The notes below the pieces were generated by a model. That model searched no databases. It worked only from the letters and a program-made list of their open reading frames with translations, and was not told where the DNA came from. A stretch of 64,000 nt of DNA from Aulosira sp. FACHB-615. GTDB lineage: Bacteria; Cyanobacteriota; Cyanobacteriia; Cyanobacteriales; Nostocaceae. Numbering within the stretch: the first letter of the stretch is position 1; each line of letters begins with the position of its first letter. The stretch lies in NCBI RefSeq assembly GCF_014698045.1, contig NZ_JACJSE010000016.1, forward strand, positions 80,003 to 144,002, read 5' to 3'. This document shows positions 7,258 to 16,490 of the stretch, piece by piece. Both the position numbers and the translations under genes were made by a program.

Positions 7258-10200
7258 TTATCGCCACCACCGTGAAACATCTTGGATAGCAGAAGCTGTA
7301 TCTCTCAATGCTTGTTCGCCACCTAAAGTATCTATAATTGGAGTTAATATATTTATATCACTAAGTAAACCTGGGCGAGTGTAAACAGATAAGATGTGAA
7401 GAGTTTTTCCCCAGAGACAAAAAAGTTGAGTTTTTTGTATTTGTAAAAGTTTATCCACCAAACTACTCAGGACTTGGGCGCGATGCTTCTCATCCTGAAT
7501 CTTCCTAGCAGCAGCTACAGCCTCTGGTAACAATTCTGGCAATTTATCAGCCAAATCACTTAGAACATCAGCACGATACTCTTCATCCTGAATCTTCCTA
7601 GCAGCAGCTACAGCCTCTAGTAACAATTCTGGCAATTTATCAGCCAAATCACTTAGAACATCAGCACGATACTCTTCATCCTGAATCTCCCTAGCAGCAG
7701 CCACAGCCTCTGGTAACAATTCTGGCAATTTATCAGCTAAATTATTTAGAATACAGGCACGATACTTTTCATCCTGAATCTCCCTAGCAGCAGCCACAGC
7801 CTCTGGTAACAATTCTGGCAATTTATTAGCCAAACTACTTAAGGCATCGACGCGATACTTTTCATCCTGAATCTCCCTAGCAGCAGCCACAGCCTCTGGT
7901 AACAATTCTGGCAATTTATTAGCCAAACTACTTAAGGCATCGACGCGATACTTTTCATCCTGAATCTCCCTAGCAGCAGCCACAGCCTCTGGTAACAATT
8001 CTGGTGACAATTTATCAGCCAAACTACTTAAGGCGTTGGCGCGATAGTACTCATCCTGAATTTCCCTGGCAGCAGCCAGAGCCTCTGGTAACAATTCTGG
8101 TGGCAATTTATCAGCCAAATAACTTAGATTATAGGCGCGATTATGCCCATCATCCTGAATCTCCCTGGTAGCAGCCAGAGCCTCTGGTAATAATTCTGGC
8201 AATTTATCAGCCAAACTTCTTAGGGCTAAGGAGCGAGGATACTCATCCTGAATCCCCCAGGCAGCAGCTACCGCCTCTGGTAATAATTCTGGGAATTTAT
8301 CAGCTAAACTACTGAGAATATAAGCGCGATAGTACTCATCCTCAGTCTCCCTGGCAGCAGCCACCGCCTCTGGTAATAATTCTGGTGGCAATTTATCAGC
8401 CAAACTACTTAAGCTATCGGCGCGACAATGCTCACTCAGAATCTCCCTGGCAGCAGCCAGAGCCTCTGGTAGCACTTCTGGGAATTTATTAGCCAAATTA
8501 CTTAGAGCATCGGAATGAAACGCATCATACTCAATCTCCCTAGCAGCAGCTACAGCCTCTGGTAACAAGTCTGGCAACTGAACAGCCAAACTACCCAGAA
8601 TAGAGGCGCGAAACTCTCCATATTCAATCTCCCTAGTAGCAGCCACAGCTTCTGGTAACAATTCTGGTGGCAATTTATCAGCCAAACTACTTAAGGCTTG
8701 GGCGCGATACTCCTCATCCTGAATCTCTATGGCAGCAGCCAGAGCCTCTGGTAATAATTCTGGAAATTTATCAGCCAAATTACTTAGGGCTTGGGCGCGA
8801 CTTGACTCAAACTGAATCTCCCTGGCAGCAGCCACAGCCTCTGGTAATAATTCTGGCAATTTACCAGCCAAACTACTTAGAATATGGGCGCGATACTTCT
8901 CATCCTTAATCTCTCTAGCAGCAGCTAAAGCCTCTGATAACAATTCTGGTGGTAATTTATTTGCTAAACTACTTAGAGCATCGTTGCGATACTTTTCATC
9001 CTCAATCTCCCTGGCAGCAGTGAGAGCCTCTGGTAACAATTCTGGCAATTTATCAGCCAAACTACTTAAGGCTTTGGCGCGATACATTTCATCCTGAATT
9101 TCCCTGGCAGCAGCCACAGCCTCTGGTAATAATTCTGGGGGCAATTTATCAGCCAAACTACTTAGAATATCAGCGCGATTATAACCATTCTGAATCTCCC
9201 TGGTAGCAGCGAGAGCCTCTGGTAATAATTCTGGAAATTTATCAGCCAAACTACTTAGAATATAGGCGCGACTTGATTCAAACTCAATCTCCCTGGTAGC
9301 AGCCAACGCCTCTGGTAACAATTCCGGCAATTTATCACTCAAACTTCCCAGTACTTCGGCGCGAAACTCCTCATCATGAATTTCCCTGGCAGCAGCCACA
9401 GCCTCTGGTAACAATTCTGGTGGTAATTTATTAGCCAAACTAATTAGAGCATCGCGGCGATTGTAGCTATTCTCAATCACCCTGGCAGCAGCCAACGCCT
9501 CTGGTAACAATTCTGGCAATTTATCAACCAAAATACTTAGAACAGAGACACGAGAATCCTCATCATGAATCTCCCTGGCAGCAGCCACAGCCTCTGGTAA
9601 CAATTCTGGTGGCAATTTAACAGCCAAACTACTTAGAATTCGAGCACGCCTAAACTCATCCTCAGTCTTTCTGGCAGTAGCTAGAGCCTCTGGTAACAAT
9701 TCTGGCAATTTATCAGCTAAACTACCTAGTACCTGGGCGCGAAACTCCTCATCCTGAATCTCTCTGGCAGCAACCAGGGCCTCTGGTAACAATTCTGGCG
9801 GCAATTTGTCAGCCAAACTACTTATGGCATCGGCGCGATAGCTCTCAAAATGAATCTCCCTAGCAACAGCCAGAGCCTCTGATAATAATTCTGGTGGCAG
9901 TTTAACAGCCAAACTACTTATAATAAAGACGCGAAACTCTTCATCCTCAGCCCCCCTGGTATCAATCTCCCTAGTAGCAGCCAGAGCTTTCGACAGTGCT
10001 AATTCTTTTAACTTTGATGGCAAATGATTGGCTAGCTGTGTAAGCAAGTTTGCTTTCTGTGATGGATTCGAGCTTTGTATTGCGTAACTGAGTCCTTGCT
10101 CAGGAGTCCACATATTTTTTTCAACTAACGCAACCAGCAGCCCTACTGGTAAATCAACTCTTAAACTATTAAGGGATGCAATAATTAAAGCATAGCGACA

Positions 10201-11592
10201 CTGCAACCCAATAACTTGAGCCAAGGTTGTTTCAGTCCAGGAGTTTTCTGCCAATTCCCAAGCACGAACAACATCAGTTACAAAATTGGCAGTTTGTGAC
10301 AAGCGATCGCAAGCTTCGTACCAACCATTACCTCCTGTTTCTGAATCTTCTCGTAATAATTCGTGAATTTCTTCTACCTTTTGAGCCTTGGACAAATGCC
10401 AAACTAAATGCTGATGGATATACCCGTCATTGGGTAAGGTATGCCAAAGATTTTTAGAGGTTTTATTTCGATAAGTCTCCAAAAAAGTAGCGTGAGCAGA
10501 GGCTAAAGTTATACCCAAACCCGATAGATTATCTTCATCCTCTGAGTTTGGTGGAGCAGTCAACAAATTACGTGCTAAGTCATGAAATAAGTCATGTAAA
10601 CGGTACGTTGGTGTCCCATCTTTTAAAGGAACTCCAGGCGATAAAACTGCTTTATTTTCTAAGTATTCCAATGTCTTAGCAGCATCATATATATCCATTT
10701 TCCATAGAGTCGCTGCCATCATCTTAGTGATGGTAACATTTTTCGGTAATACCCCCAACCAAGAAAAATGCTCCTGCTCTTCTTTAGGCATTCGCTTGAG
10801 ACTCAAATTTAATGATGCTGTTAAGCACAAGCGTTTTAAAATGGTTTCATCAGTAATTTCTTCTGCTTTTGGTCGATTAAGATTTTTTAATCGCGCTACC
10901 TCTTGCTGAAAATCCTCTAATAATTGAGTCCAAGTTGTACAACTGGCGATTTCAGCAGCTACCAATGACAACGCCAAAGGGAAATAACCAACGGATGAAG
11001 CTAAATCTTGCGCTGGCTGATATTCTACAGCAGTAATCGCGCGTCCTAATTTTTTAGTTAGCAGTTCCATTGCTTGGGATGGTTCCATCACATCCAAACA
11101 ACATGGGGGGTTAGCTCCGAGAGCTTCGGCGATTTCTGCATCGCGGGTTGTTACCAAAACTTGACAGCTAGCTCCACCAACATTAAATGCTTGTGCATCC
11201 TCTATATTCCAAACATCGTCTATTATTAGCAGCACAGCTTTTTCATACAACAATGTACGCAGTTGATTGGAAGTTGCTTCCACACTGATGGGTTTAAAGT
11301 TGTAGTCCCCCAATGCTTGTACCCAAGCACTAAGCAGCGATAAAAGATTAGGCTGTTGACCTAAAGTTACCCAGAGAATCCCGTCACAAAAATGAGCTTG
11401 CACCTCTTGGTCATGTGCTAAAGCCATTGCCAGGGTAGATTTACCAACCGCAGCCAAGCCATCAATAGCTGTCACGACCAAAGCACCTACATCTGATGAA
11501 TTTTTCAGCAGACGAGTTTTTAACTCTCGGCTGTATTCGAGACGTTCTACATAATAATTTGGTAGATATGGTGCAAGTAAGGTATCAATCAT
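7258..11592 (-). CDS. STAND NTPase: NB-ARC plus about 26 tandem helical repeats
   Basis: A 1444-residue protein. Residues about 1-35 are a short N-terminus with no effector domain. The NB-ARC ATPase follows: Walker A GLAAVGKSTLA (about 45-55), Walker B VLLIIDDVW (about 120-128), sensor VLVTTRD, the GYFPLALSL (GLPL-like) motif, and an MHD-like LHDLFHDLA near residue 340 ending the winged-helix region. After a helical linker, about 26 units of 31-32 residues (LPPELLPEALAAAREIQDE..RA..LSSLADK) run almost to the C-terminus. STAND proteins are switch ATPases whose repeats sense a ligand and drive oligomerisation; several bacterial ones act in phage defence or cell-death signalling. That role is inference here. 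The lone short N-terminus means any effector is a separate protein or unrecognised. Confidence 0.92.
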   Translation of the reverse strand: MIDTLLAPYLPNYYVERLEYSRELKTRLLKNSSDVGALVVTAIDGLAAVGKSTLAMALAHDQEVQAHFCDGILWVTLGQQPNLLSLLSAWVQALGDYNFKPISVEATSNQLRTLLYEKAVLLIIDDVWNIEDAQAFNVGGASCQVLVTTRDAEIAEALGANPPCCLDVMEPSQAMELLTKKLGRAITAVEYQPAQDLASSVGYFPLALSLVAAEIASCTTWTQLLEDFQQEVARLKNLNRPKAEEITDETILKRLCLTASLNLSLKRMPKEEQEHFSWLGVLPKNVTITKMMAATLWKMDIYDAAKTLEYLENKAVLSPGVPLKDGTPTYRLHDLFHDLARNLLTAPPNSEDEDNLSGLGITLASAHATFLETYRNKTSKNLWHTLPNDGYIHQHLVWHLSKAQKVEEIHELLREDSETGGNGWYEACDRLSQTANFVTDVVRAWELAENSWTETTLAQVIGLQCRYALIIASLNSLRVDLPVGLLVALVEKNMWTPEQGLSYAIQSSNPSQKANLLTQLANHLPSKLKELALSKALAATREIDTRGAEDEEFRVFIISSLAVKLPPELLSEALAVAREIHFESYRADAISSLADKLPPELLPEALVAAREIQDEEFRAQVLGSLADKLPELLPEALATARKTEDEFRRARILSSLAVKLPPELLPEAVAAAREIHDEDSRVSVLSILVDKLPELLPEALAAARVIENSYNRRDALISLANKLPPELLPEAVAAAREIHDEEFRAEVLGSLSDKLPELLPEALAATREIEFESSRAYILSSLADKFPELLPEALAATREIQNGYNRADILSSLADKLPPELLPEAVAAAREIQDEMYRAKALSSLADKLPELLPEALTAAREIEDEKYRNDALSSLANKLPPELLSEALAAAREIKDEKYRAHILSSLAGKLPELLPEAVAAAREIQFESSRAQALSNLADKFPELLPEALAAAIEIQDEEYRAQALSSLADKLPPELLPEAVAATREIEYGEFRASILGSLAVQLPDLLPEAVAAAREIEYDAFHSDALSNLANKFPEVLPEALAAAREILSEHCRADSLSSLADKLPPELLPEAVAAARETEDEYYRAYILSSLADKFPELLPEAVAAAWGIQDEYPRSLALRSLADKLPELLPEALAATREIQDDGHNRAYNLSYLADKLPPELLPEALAAAREIQDEYYRANALSSLADKLSPELLPEAVAAAREIQDEKYRVDALSSLANKLPELLPEAVAAAREIQDEKYRVDALSSLANKLPELLPEAVAAAREIQDEKYRACILNNLADKLPELLPEAVAAAREIQDEEYRADVLSDLADKLPELLLEAVAAARKIQDEEYRADVLSDLADKLPELLPEAVAAARKIQDEKHRAQVLSSLVDKLLQIQKTQLFCLWGKTLHILSVYTRPGLLSDINILTPIIDTLGGEQALRDTASAIQDVSRWWR
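7457..9905 (-). repeat. About 26 in-frame tandem repeats of 93-96 bp within the STAND gene
   Basis: The C-terminal coding half is a tandem array with 93- or 96-bp units, encoding 31 or 32 residues (with or without the extra Pro in LPPELL/LPELL). Most units differ by several substitutions, but neighbours near the 3' end of the gene are nearly identical: the 93-bp segment around 7822-7914 is repeated exactly in the next unit, and two near-identical units lie at about 7530-7720. This points to recent unit duplication or gene conversion at the C-terminal end. Confidence 0.95.
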
Positions 11593-11814
11593 CTTGTATA
11601 TTACTGGCTTTTACAGCTTTTGATTGACTAGATATCTCCAAAAACGCTCAAAGCCTTTATGTTCTTCTAAAATTAATTTTACTTTAAGCAAGGTCATAAG
11701 TTATGCTCTCATCATCTTCTATACCAATAAATCATTTAGGATTGCTATAATTCGCCATTGCAAAGCAAAAATTGAGCAACTTGATTAATCTAGTAACCGC
11801 AGATAAATTTGTAT

Positions 11815-12543
11815 TTATCTAGGTAGAGCATATTTAGGTTTAGCTACCAATTCTTTAAATTTATGTTGATTAGCAAATTGCATTAGTCCATCCATACATT
11901 CTGTAAAGCTATCAAAAACATAATCTACTAGAATTAAGGCTTTAGCTTTCTGTTCTGCACTTAATTCAATATTGAGCAGACAATTTTCATTGGCAAATTG
12001 AAAATGCTCATTTTCTACATTTACATGGTGCTGACTAATGTAAAAACATTTTTTATTTTTTACAGCTTGTAATTCATCACCAACCTGCGCCATTGCGCGT
12101 TGGGCTGTGCTACCTGTAGCTTCTATTGCGGCAATAATCACTATTTTTAGTAAGATGTCATTTTCATAACGACACATTGCTACTAAATTATTAGATAGAC
12201 GGCGCGTTTTGATAGTTTTTTCACTCCAAATAAATTTGAGAAAGTCACTGAAGCGCATTACCTGATCAATTCCCAGGGTATCTAAATCTCTGAGATACCA
12301 TTTCCAGTGACTACCATCTTCTACTGACTGCTGGTTAATGATTTTTTGGAGTGGATGATCACTCAACTCATCTTTGAGAATATCATTATTTAAATCTTTA
12401 AAGCTCATAGCAAAATGAGCTAAACAAGGAAACCAGACTAATCGCTGTTCCGGGTCTATTTTACTATTGGTTAAAAATTGAAAAAACGGTAATTCAGAAA
12501 ACTTTTTTTCTTGGTGTTTAATATATTCTAAAACATCTTGCAT
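11815..12543 (-). CDS. Heme-oxygenase-like iron-containing redox enzyme family
   Basis: A 242-residue, almost all-helical protein. Spaced acidic and histidine residues fit the heme-oxygenase-like di-iron (HDO/PqqC/TENA-type) fold: ED.SHW at about residue 78, E and related residues mid-protein, and a final H..VE.EH motif (SQHHVNVENEHF, about 171-182). Members of this superfamily use Fe/O2 chemistry on small molecules or fatty acids; the substrate cannot be inferred. It lies 222 bp upstream of the STAND gene on the same strand, so co-transcription is possible but not shown. Confidence 0.65.
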   Translation of the reverse strand: MQDVLEYIKHQEKKFSELPFFQFLTNSKIDPEQRLVWFPCLAHFAMSFKDLNNDILKDELSDHPLQKIINQQSVEDGSHWKWYLRDLDTLGIDQVMRFSDFLKFIWSEKTIKTRRLSNNLVAMCRYENDILLKIVIIAAIEATGSTAQRAMAQVGDELQAVKNKKCFYISQHHVNVENEHFQFANENCLLNIELSAEQKAKALILVDYVFDSFTECMDGLMQFANQHKFKELVAKPKYALPR

Positions 12544-13156
12544 ACTATCAACCTATGATTTGTAATCAGGAATCTAGGCAATAAAAATTTAGTTGAATCT
12601 TGAGCAAGTTCAACAATATTAGGAACACATAAATTATTGTAGAGACATAAAAAACAGCATCTCTGCAATATTTACCAATTCCTAGTTCAATTTGGAATTG
12701 AGATGATTTGTTTGTATAAACTTTACACAGTTAAGTAGGCTTTAAGCTTGAAGAAGTTTAGTTGGATGATTAAGTAGTGATTAACCGTCTAGAGTAAATA
12801 TAAATAATAGCTGAGAGAAAAATCAAGCCTGTTTCCGTAAATTCATGTATTTTTTACAAATACTCCCAGGAATGTACTTAAGTAAATCACACAGTTCATC
12901 TTGATGATGACGTGCAATCATAGCATTACCAAGGAAATCTACATTCTTGGTTAATCTATTTCTGTGAGTGAAGTTTGTGTAAAGTTGGTGTAAAAATATA
13001 TACGTAAAATCGGATTGACAAGCTTAATCAAATGTAATCAACCGTATGAGCAATCTGCATCTCAACCATGTATAATCTCAAGCAATACGGACTAATCAAT
13101 AATACAAACGCCAAGTTTAACTTAAACTACTAAAAATTTTTTATAAATCTAAGGCT
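12544..13156. other. 613-bp intergenic region with a possible gene remnant
   Basis: AT-rich spacer between divergent genes. The only coding-like signal is an open minus-strand frame described separately (12823-13023). The right part presumably holds the promoter of the small gene at 13157. Confidence 0.4.
12823..13023 (-). pseudogene. Possible protein remnant, no usable start
   Basis: A 66-codon open frame on the minus strand has protein-like composition (HRNRLTKNVDFLGNAMIARH, then HQDELCDLLKYIPGSICKKY) and ends in a stop at 12823. It has no ATG near its upstream end; the only internal Met leaves about 30 residues. It may be the 3' end of a deleted gene. I do not recognise the family. Confidence 0.3.
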
Positions 13157-13363
13157 ATGATTTCTCAAGATTATGATGTCTATGCTGTCGATGAACTGCT
13201 TAGAAAAATCAGAATTAAGGAAAGTCAATTAAAAATTGCTCAAGCCTCAAATCTGCTTTATACCTCGGAAGCATTAAACCATCAAATTTTAGAATTACGC
13301 CGTCAGCTATCTGAGGCAGAAGACCCAGAAATTAAAGCGTTGATGAGTTTATTGGAAGATTAA
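13157..13363 (+). CDS. Small charged helical protein, unknown function
   Basis: A 68-residue, acidic, helix-rich protein with a heptad-like pattern (ELLRKIRIKESQLKIA, then LNHQILELRRQLSEAED), so a short coiled coil and dimerisation are likely. No signal peptide, membrane segment or cysteines. The upstream 600-bp spacer gives room for its own promoter. Function unknown. Confidence 0.6.
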   Translation: MISQDYDVYAVDELLRKIRIKESQLKIAQASNLLYTSEALNHQILELRRQLSEAEDPEIKALMSLLED

Positions 13364-13538
13364 GGTTGACTTGGGATGTTAGGGGAGAAGGGGGACGAGG
13401 TAGACTATGGAGACAAGGGAGATATTGGAGTATTCTGAAAAGTCTTTTGGTGTGGTTTGTCTTAATACTATGTTGACGCAGAGACGCAGTTTAATTGCGT
13501 CTCTACTATGACCCGTTTTATGTGTGAATGAACCGAAG

Positions 13539-14534
13539 TTAGACTTTTTTCAGCCAGCTAAACATTGCCCGTAGGTCTTTACCGACTACTTCAATGGGGT
13601 GTTCGGCTTCTTGACGACGCATAGCGGTAAATCCTGGTTTACCGGATTGATTTTCTAAAACGAATTCACGGGCGAATTGTCCTGATTGAATTTCGCGGAG
13701 AATTTTCCGCATTTCGGCTTTGGTTTGTTCGTTAACCACTCTGGGGCCGCGAGTGTAGTCACCATATTCGGCGGTGTTGGAGATGCTATCGCGCATTGTG
13801 GCTAAACCGCCTTCTACAACTAAGTCAACAATTAATTTAACTTCGTGCAGACATTCAAAATAAGCCAATTCGGGCTGATAACCAGCTTCGACTAAGGTTT
13901 CAAAACCAGCTTTGATTAAGGCACTCAAACCACCACATAATACGGCTTGTTCGCCGAACAAATCAGTTTCGGTTTCTTCGCGGAAGGTGGTTTCGAGGAC
14001 ACCAGCACGAGTACCACCAATACCTCTAGCGTAAGCCATAGCGCGATCGCGTGCCTGACCACTAGCATTTTGATAAACCGCAAACAACGCAGGTACGCCT
14101 TGTCCTTGTTCATAAGTCCGGCGCACTAAGTGACCAGGGCCTTTGGGTGCTACCATAACCACATCTACGTCAGCAGGTGGTACAACCTGCCCAAAGTGAA
14201 TGTTAAAGCCGTGGGCAAACGCTACTACATTTCCAGCTTCTAAATTAGGTTCAATTTCGTTTTTGTAAACTGTTTTCTGTACTTCATCAGGTAACAAAAT
14301 CATGATGAAGTCAGCCGCTTTGGCTGCATCGGCAACATTTTTCACGGTTAAGCCAGCAGCTTCAGCTTTTTGTGCTGACTTACTGCCAGGATATAGCCCC
14401 ACAATCACATTCAAACCGCTATCTTTTAAGTTCAGGGCATGAGCATGACCTTGGGAACCATAGCCGATAATAGCAATAGTTTTTCCAGCCAAAAGGTCTA
14501 AATTGGCATCTTCGTCATAGTACATCCGGGCCAT
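13539..14534 (-). CDS. ilvC: Ketol-acid reductoisomerase
   Basis: The enzyme (331 residues) rearranges and reduces acetolactate and acetohydroxybutyrate with NADPH, the second step of valine, leucine and isoleucine synthesis. The N-terminal Rossmann motif GYGSQGHAHALNLKDSG and the acidic Mg2+ ligands in the C-terminal knot domain (ETDLFGEQAVLCGG; LIVDLVVEGG...MRDSISNTAEYG) are intact, and length is that of the short class I enzyme. I chose the ATG at 14534 (MARMYYDED) because AGGAG sits 8 nt upstream; the longer frame to 14555 lacks support. It appears monocistronic. Confidence 0.98.
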   Translation of the reverse strand: MARMYYDEDANLDLLAGKTIAIIGYGSQGHAHALNLKDSGLNVIVGLYPGSKSAQKAEAAGLTVKNVADAAKAADFIMILLPDEVQKTVYKNEIEPNLEAGNVVAFAHGFNIHFGQVVPPADVDVVMVAPKGPGHLVRRTYEQGQGVPALFAVYQNASGQARDRAMAYARGIGGTRAGVLETTFREETETDLFGEQAVLCGGLSALIKAGFETLVEAGYQPELAYFECLHEVKLIVDLVVEGGLATMRDSISNTAEYGDYTRGPRVVNEQTKAEMRKILREIQSGQFAREFVLENQSGKPGFTAMRRQEAEHPIEVVGKDLRAMFSWLKKV

Positions 14535-14555
14535 AGAAGCATCTCCTGTCAGCAA

Positions 14556-14878
14556 GCATCACAATTATTTATAGGCAGGTTTTTGATCTTACCGTAAATT
14601 GTGTAACCACAGATAAGCTCCGAAGCATGAAAATTTCTCTGTAATCCTCAGAATACAGAAGTCAGGCGTGTTCGCATTTGGTATTTAATATGTGAACACA
14701 AAAGACAAGGGAGACAAGGAAGACAGGGTAGACAAGGGAAACAAGGAAGAATGATTTTGATAAATCATTTAAGATTGCTATAACTCGTAGTTTGAAACTA
14801 TGAGCATCTGCCTCTAGTAAAACTCTGAATTTATTAATCATTCTGACTTCTGACTCCTAAATTCTTCCCAATCAATAA
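14556..14878. repeat. Intergenic region with purine-rich degenerate repeats
   Basis: This 323-bp spacer upstream of ilvC holds an imperfect purine-rich run built from GGGAGACAAGG-like words (about 14704-14752). A dispersed word, AAATCATTTAAGATTGCTATAA (about 14763-14783), recurs with one or two changes near 11725-11750. No ORF. Confidence 0.5.
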
Positions 14879-15319
14879 TTATCTTGGGATTTTTTTAGTT
14901 GTGTCTGGATTAATTTGCTGCCATATTCCTAGTCGTTTATTTTGAGCATTGGCTTGGGCAATTAAATATTGAGTTTTAGTTTCTGAGCAGTAGTAGATAG
15001 TATCTTGGTCAATAACTGCGTTACCTTCGGCAACTAAGCGGAGATTGACTGATTGATTATCTACGAAGATTTCGCCTGTAATGCGATCGCCTTTATCTTC
15101 TGTAACTCTTCTAATCACTACAGGACTACCTGCTGGTAATAATTGGTTGAGTTTCTCGGTTGCTGCTAGATTATCTGGTTTTTTTGTTGCGTTCGGTAAA
15201 TTAATACAAGCAAGTTTTACTGTCTGAATTTGTCCTGTATCATTTTTAACGGTAATTATATTGCTATTGCCGACATTCAGCACTGTCGCTAGAACTAAAA
15301 GTAACTCTACAAAATTCAT
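14879..15319 (-). CDS. Thermonuclease (SNase)-like protein
   Basis: A 146-residue protein with a hydrophobic N-terminus (MNFVELLLVLATVLNVGNS), probably an export signal. The rest fits a divergent staphylococcal-nuclease OB fold: VKLACINLPNA, LNQLLPAGSPVVIRR, GRIxGEI-like DRITGEIFVD, LVAEGNAVI and the closing AQANAQNKRLGIWQ. In the family the LxGxDAPE metal-site motif is normally present; here it reads CINLPNATK, so catalytic activity is doubtful. Confidence 0.75.
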   Translation of the reverse strand: MNFVELLLVLATVLNVGNSNIITVKNDTGQIQTVKLACINLPNATKKPDNLAATEKLNQLLPAGSPVVIRRVTEDKGDRITGEIFVDNQSVNLRLVAEGNAVIDQDTIYYCSETKTQYLIAQANAQNKRLGIWQQINPDTTKKIPR

Positions 15320-15503
15320 CTTTTAAAAATAGGTATTTTTTTACACCATATTTTCGAGTGTATTTTACTTGTCAGGTAGCTCCTGTGATTTGTCTCACAT
15401 AGACAGATTGAGCAAAATACTGGTTACATAAATTGCAACAAATCCAATAATAAAACTTTCCTCGGTAATACTGAAATTAATTTCATCTTTCCGAGGTCGA
15501 ATT

Positions 15504-16391
15504 ATGACTTTTGATTTACCATTACCACGCAAATCAACCTTACTTGCGGGTGCTTTACTAGGAGGGGTTGTTTTTACTAGCTGTGCTGCTCAAGATTTTT
15601 CTACTAAATCATTACCGCCAATTGCCAGCCAAGAGCAAGCTGCACCAACGGCTAATAATCTCGTCGCCCAAGCAGAAGCAGCACCAGTCCCCAGGGCGCG
15701 TCCCCAATTAATCAAAAAAGCCACAATGACAATTGTGGTGAACTCTGTCGAAAACAGCATTAATGCAGTTTCACAGATTATTGCAAAACAGCAAGGTGAT
15801 TTGATTGGGTTAAATGAAATGCAACCCACAAAACAAAATTTCCGTCACACTGCATCTATACAGTTGCGAGTGCCGCAAAACTTATTAGAACCGACCTTAG
15901 AAGAATTAGCTAAATTAGGTACAATCGAAAGTCGTAATATTACAGCCGAGGATGTAGGCGATCGCTTGGTGGATATCCAAGCTAGATTAACTAATCTCCG
16001 CAAAACCGAAGTAAATTTACAAAAAATTATGGACAGGGCTGGTTCTGTGCGCGATGTGTTGAGTGTTGCTCAAGAACTCAGTCGAGTCCGAGAATCTATT
16101 GAGCAAATTGACGCTCAACTCAAAAGCTTGCAAAATCAAGTCGCCTACTCCACCATTACCTTAAATCTAGAAGCAGCTGTATCTAGTAACAGTCCCCAAC
16201 GTGCGCTAGGTTCACAAATTCAAGAAACTTGGAACAATTCGACCCAATCTCTAGGCAGCTTGACTGTTGGGCTATTAAAGTTAGGTATATGGTTAATAGT
16301 CTACACCCCTTATTTATTGATTTTAGCTGCGGGTGTCTACGGTTTTCTCCGTTGGCGACGCACTCATACACCAGGAGAAACTAGAAATTAA
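15504..16391 (+). CDS. DUF4349 lipoprotein-like membrane protein
   Basis: A 295-residue protein with an N-terminal export signal ending in a lipobox-like LLGGVVFTSCAA (Cys about residue 27), suggesting a lipoprotein. Residues about 70-230 match the DUF4349 pattern (MTIVVNSVENSINAVSQII; DVGDRLVDIQARLTNLRKTE) and include a probable coiled coil with LSRVRESIEQIDAQLKSLQ. A C-terminal transmembrane helix (LLKLGIWLIVYTPYLLILAA) precedes a basic tail. Role unknown; such proteins are envelope-associated. Confidence 0.85.
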   Translation: MTFDLPLPRKSTLLAGALLGGVVFTSCAAQDFSTKSLPPIASQEQAAPTANNLVAQAEAAPVPRARPQLIKKATMTIVVNSVENSINAVSQIIAKQQGDLIGLNEMQPTKQNFRHTASIQLRVPQNLLEPTLEELAKLGTIESRNITAEDVGDRLVDIQARLTNLRKTEVNLQKIMDRAGSVRDVLSVAQELSRVRESIEQIDAQLKSLQNQVAYSTITLNLEAAVSSNSPQRALGSQIQETWNNSTQSLGSLTVGLLKLGIWLIVYTPYLLILAAGVYGFLRWRRTHTPGETRN

Positions 16392-16490
16392 GAACCTGAC
16401 TCTTTCATGGGATTGTACCGCGTAACACGAAATAATGAGCCAGATGAATGCCAAGATCAAAAAAGCAAGCCCTAGGGTATTGAAAGTACT

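Noticed and set aside
8667..8909. Plus-strand ORF within the STAND gene
   Set aside because: A shadow of the repeat array, itself repetitive for that reason.
7457..9905. Possible CRISPR array
   Set aside because: Repeats are contiguous 93-96 bp coding units without spacers, in frame with an NB-ARC protein.
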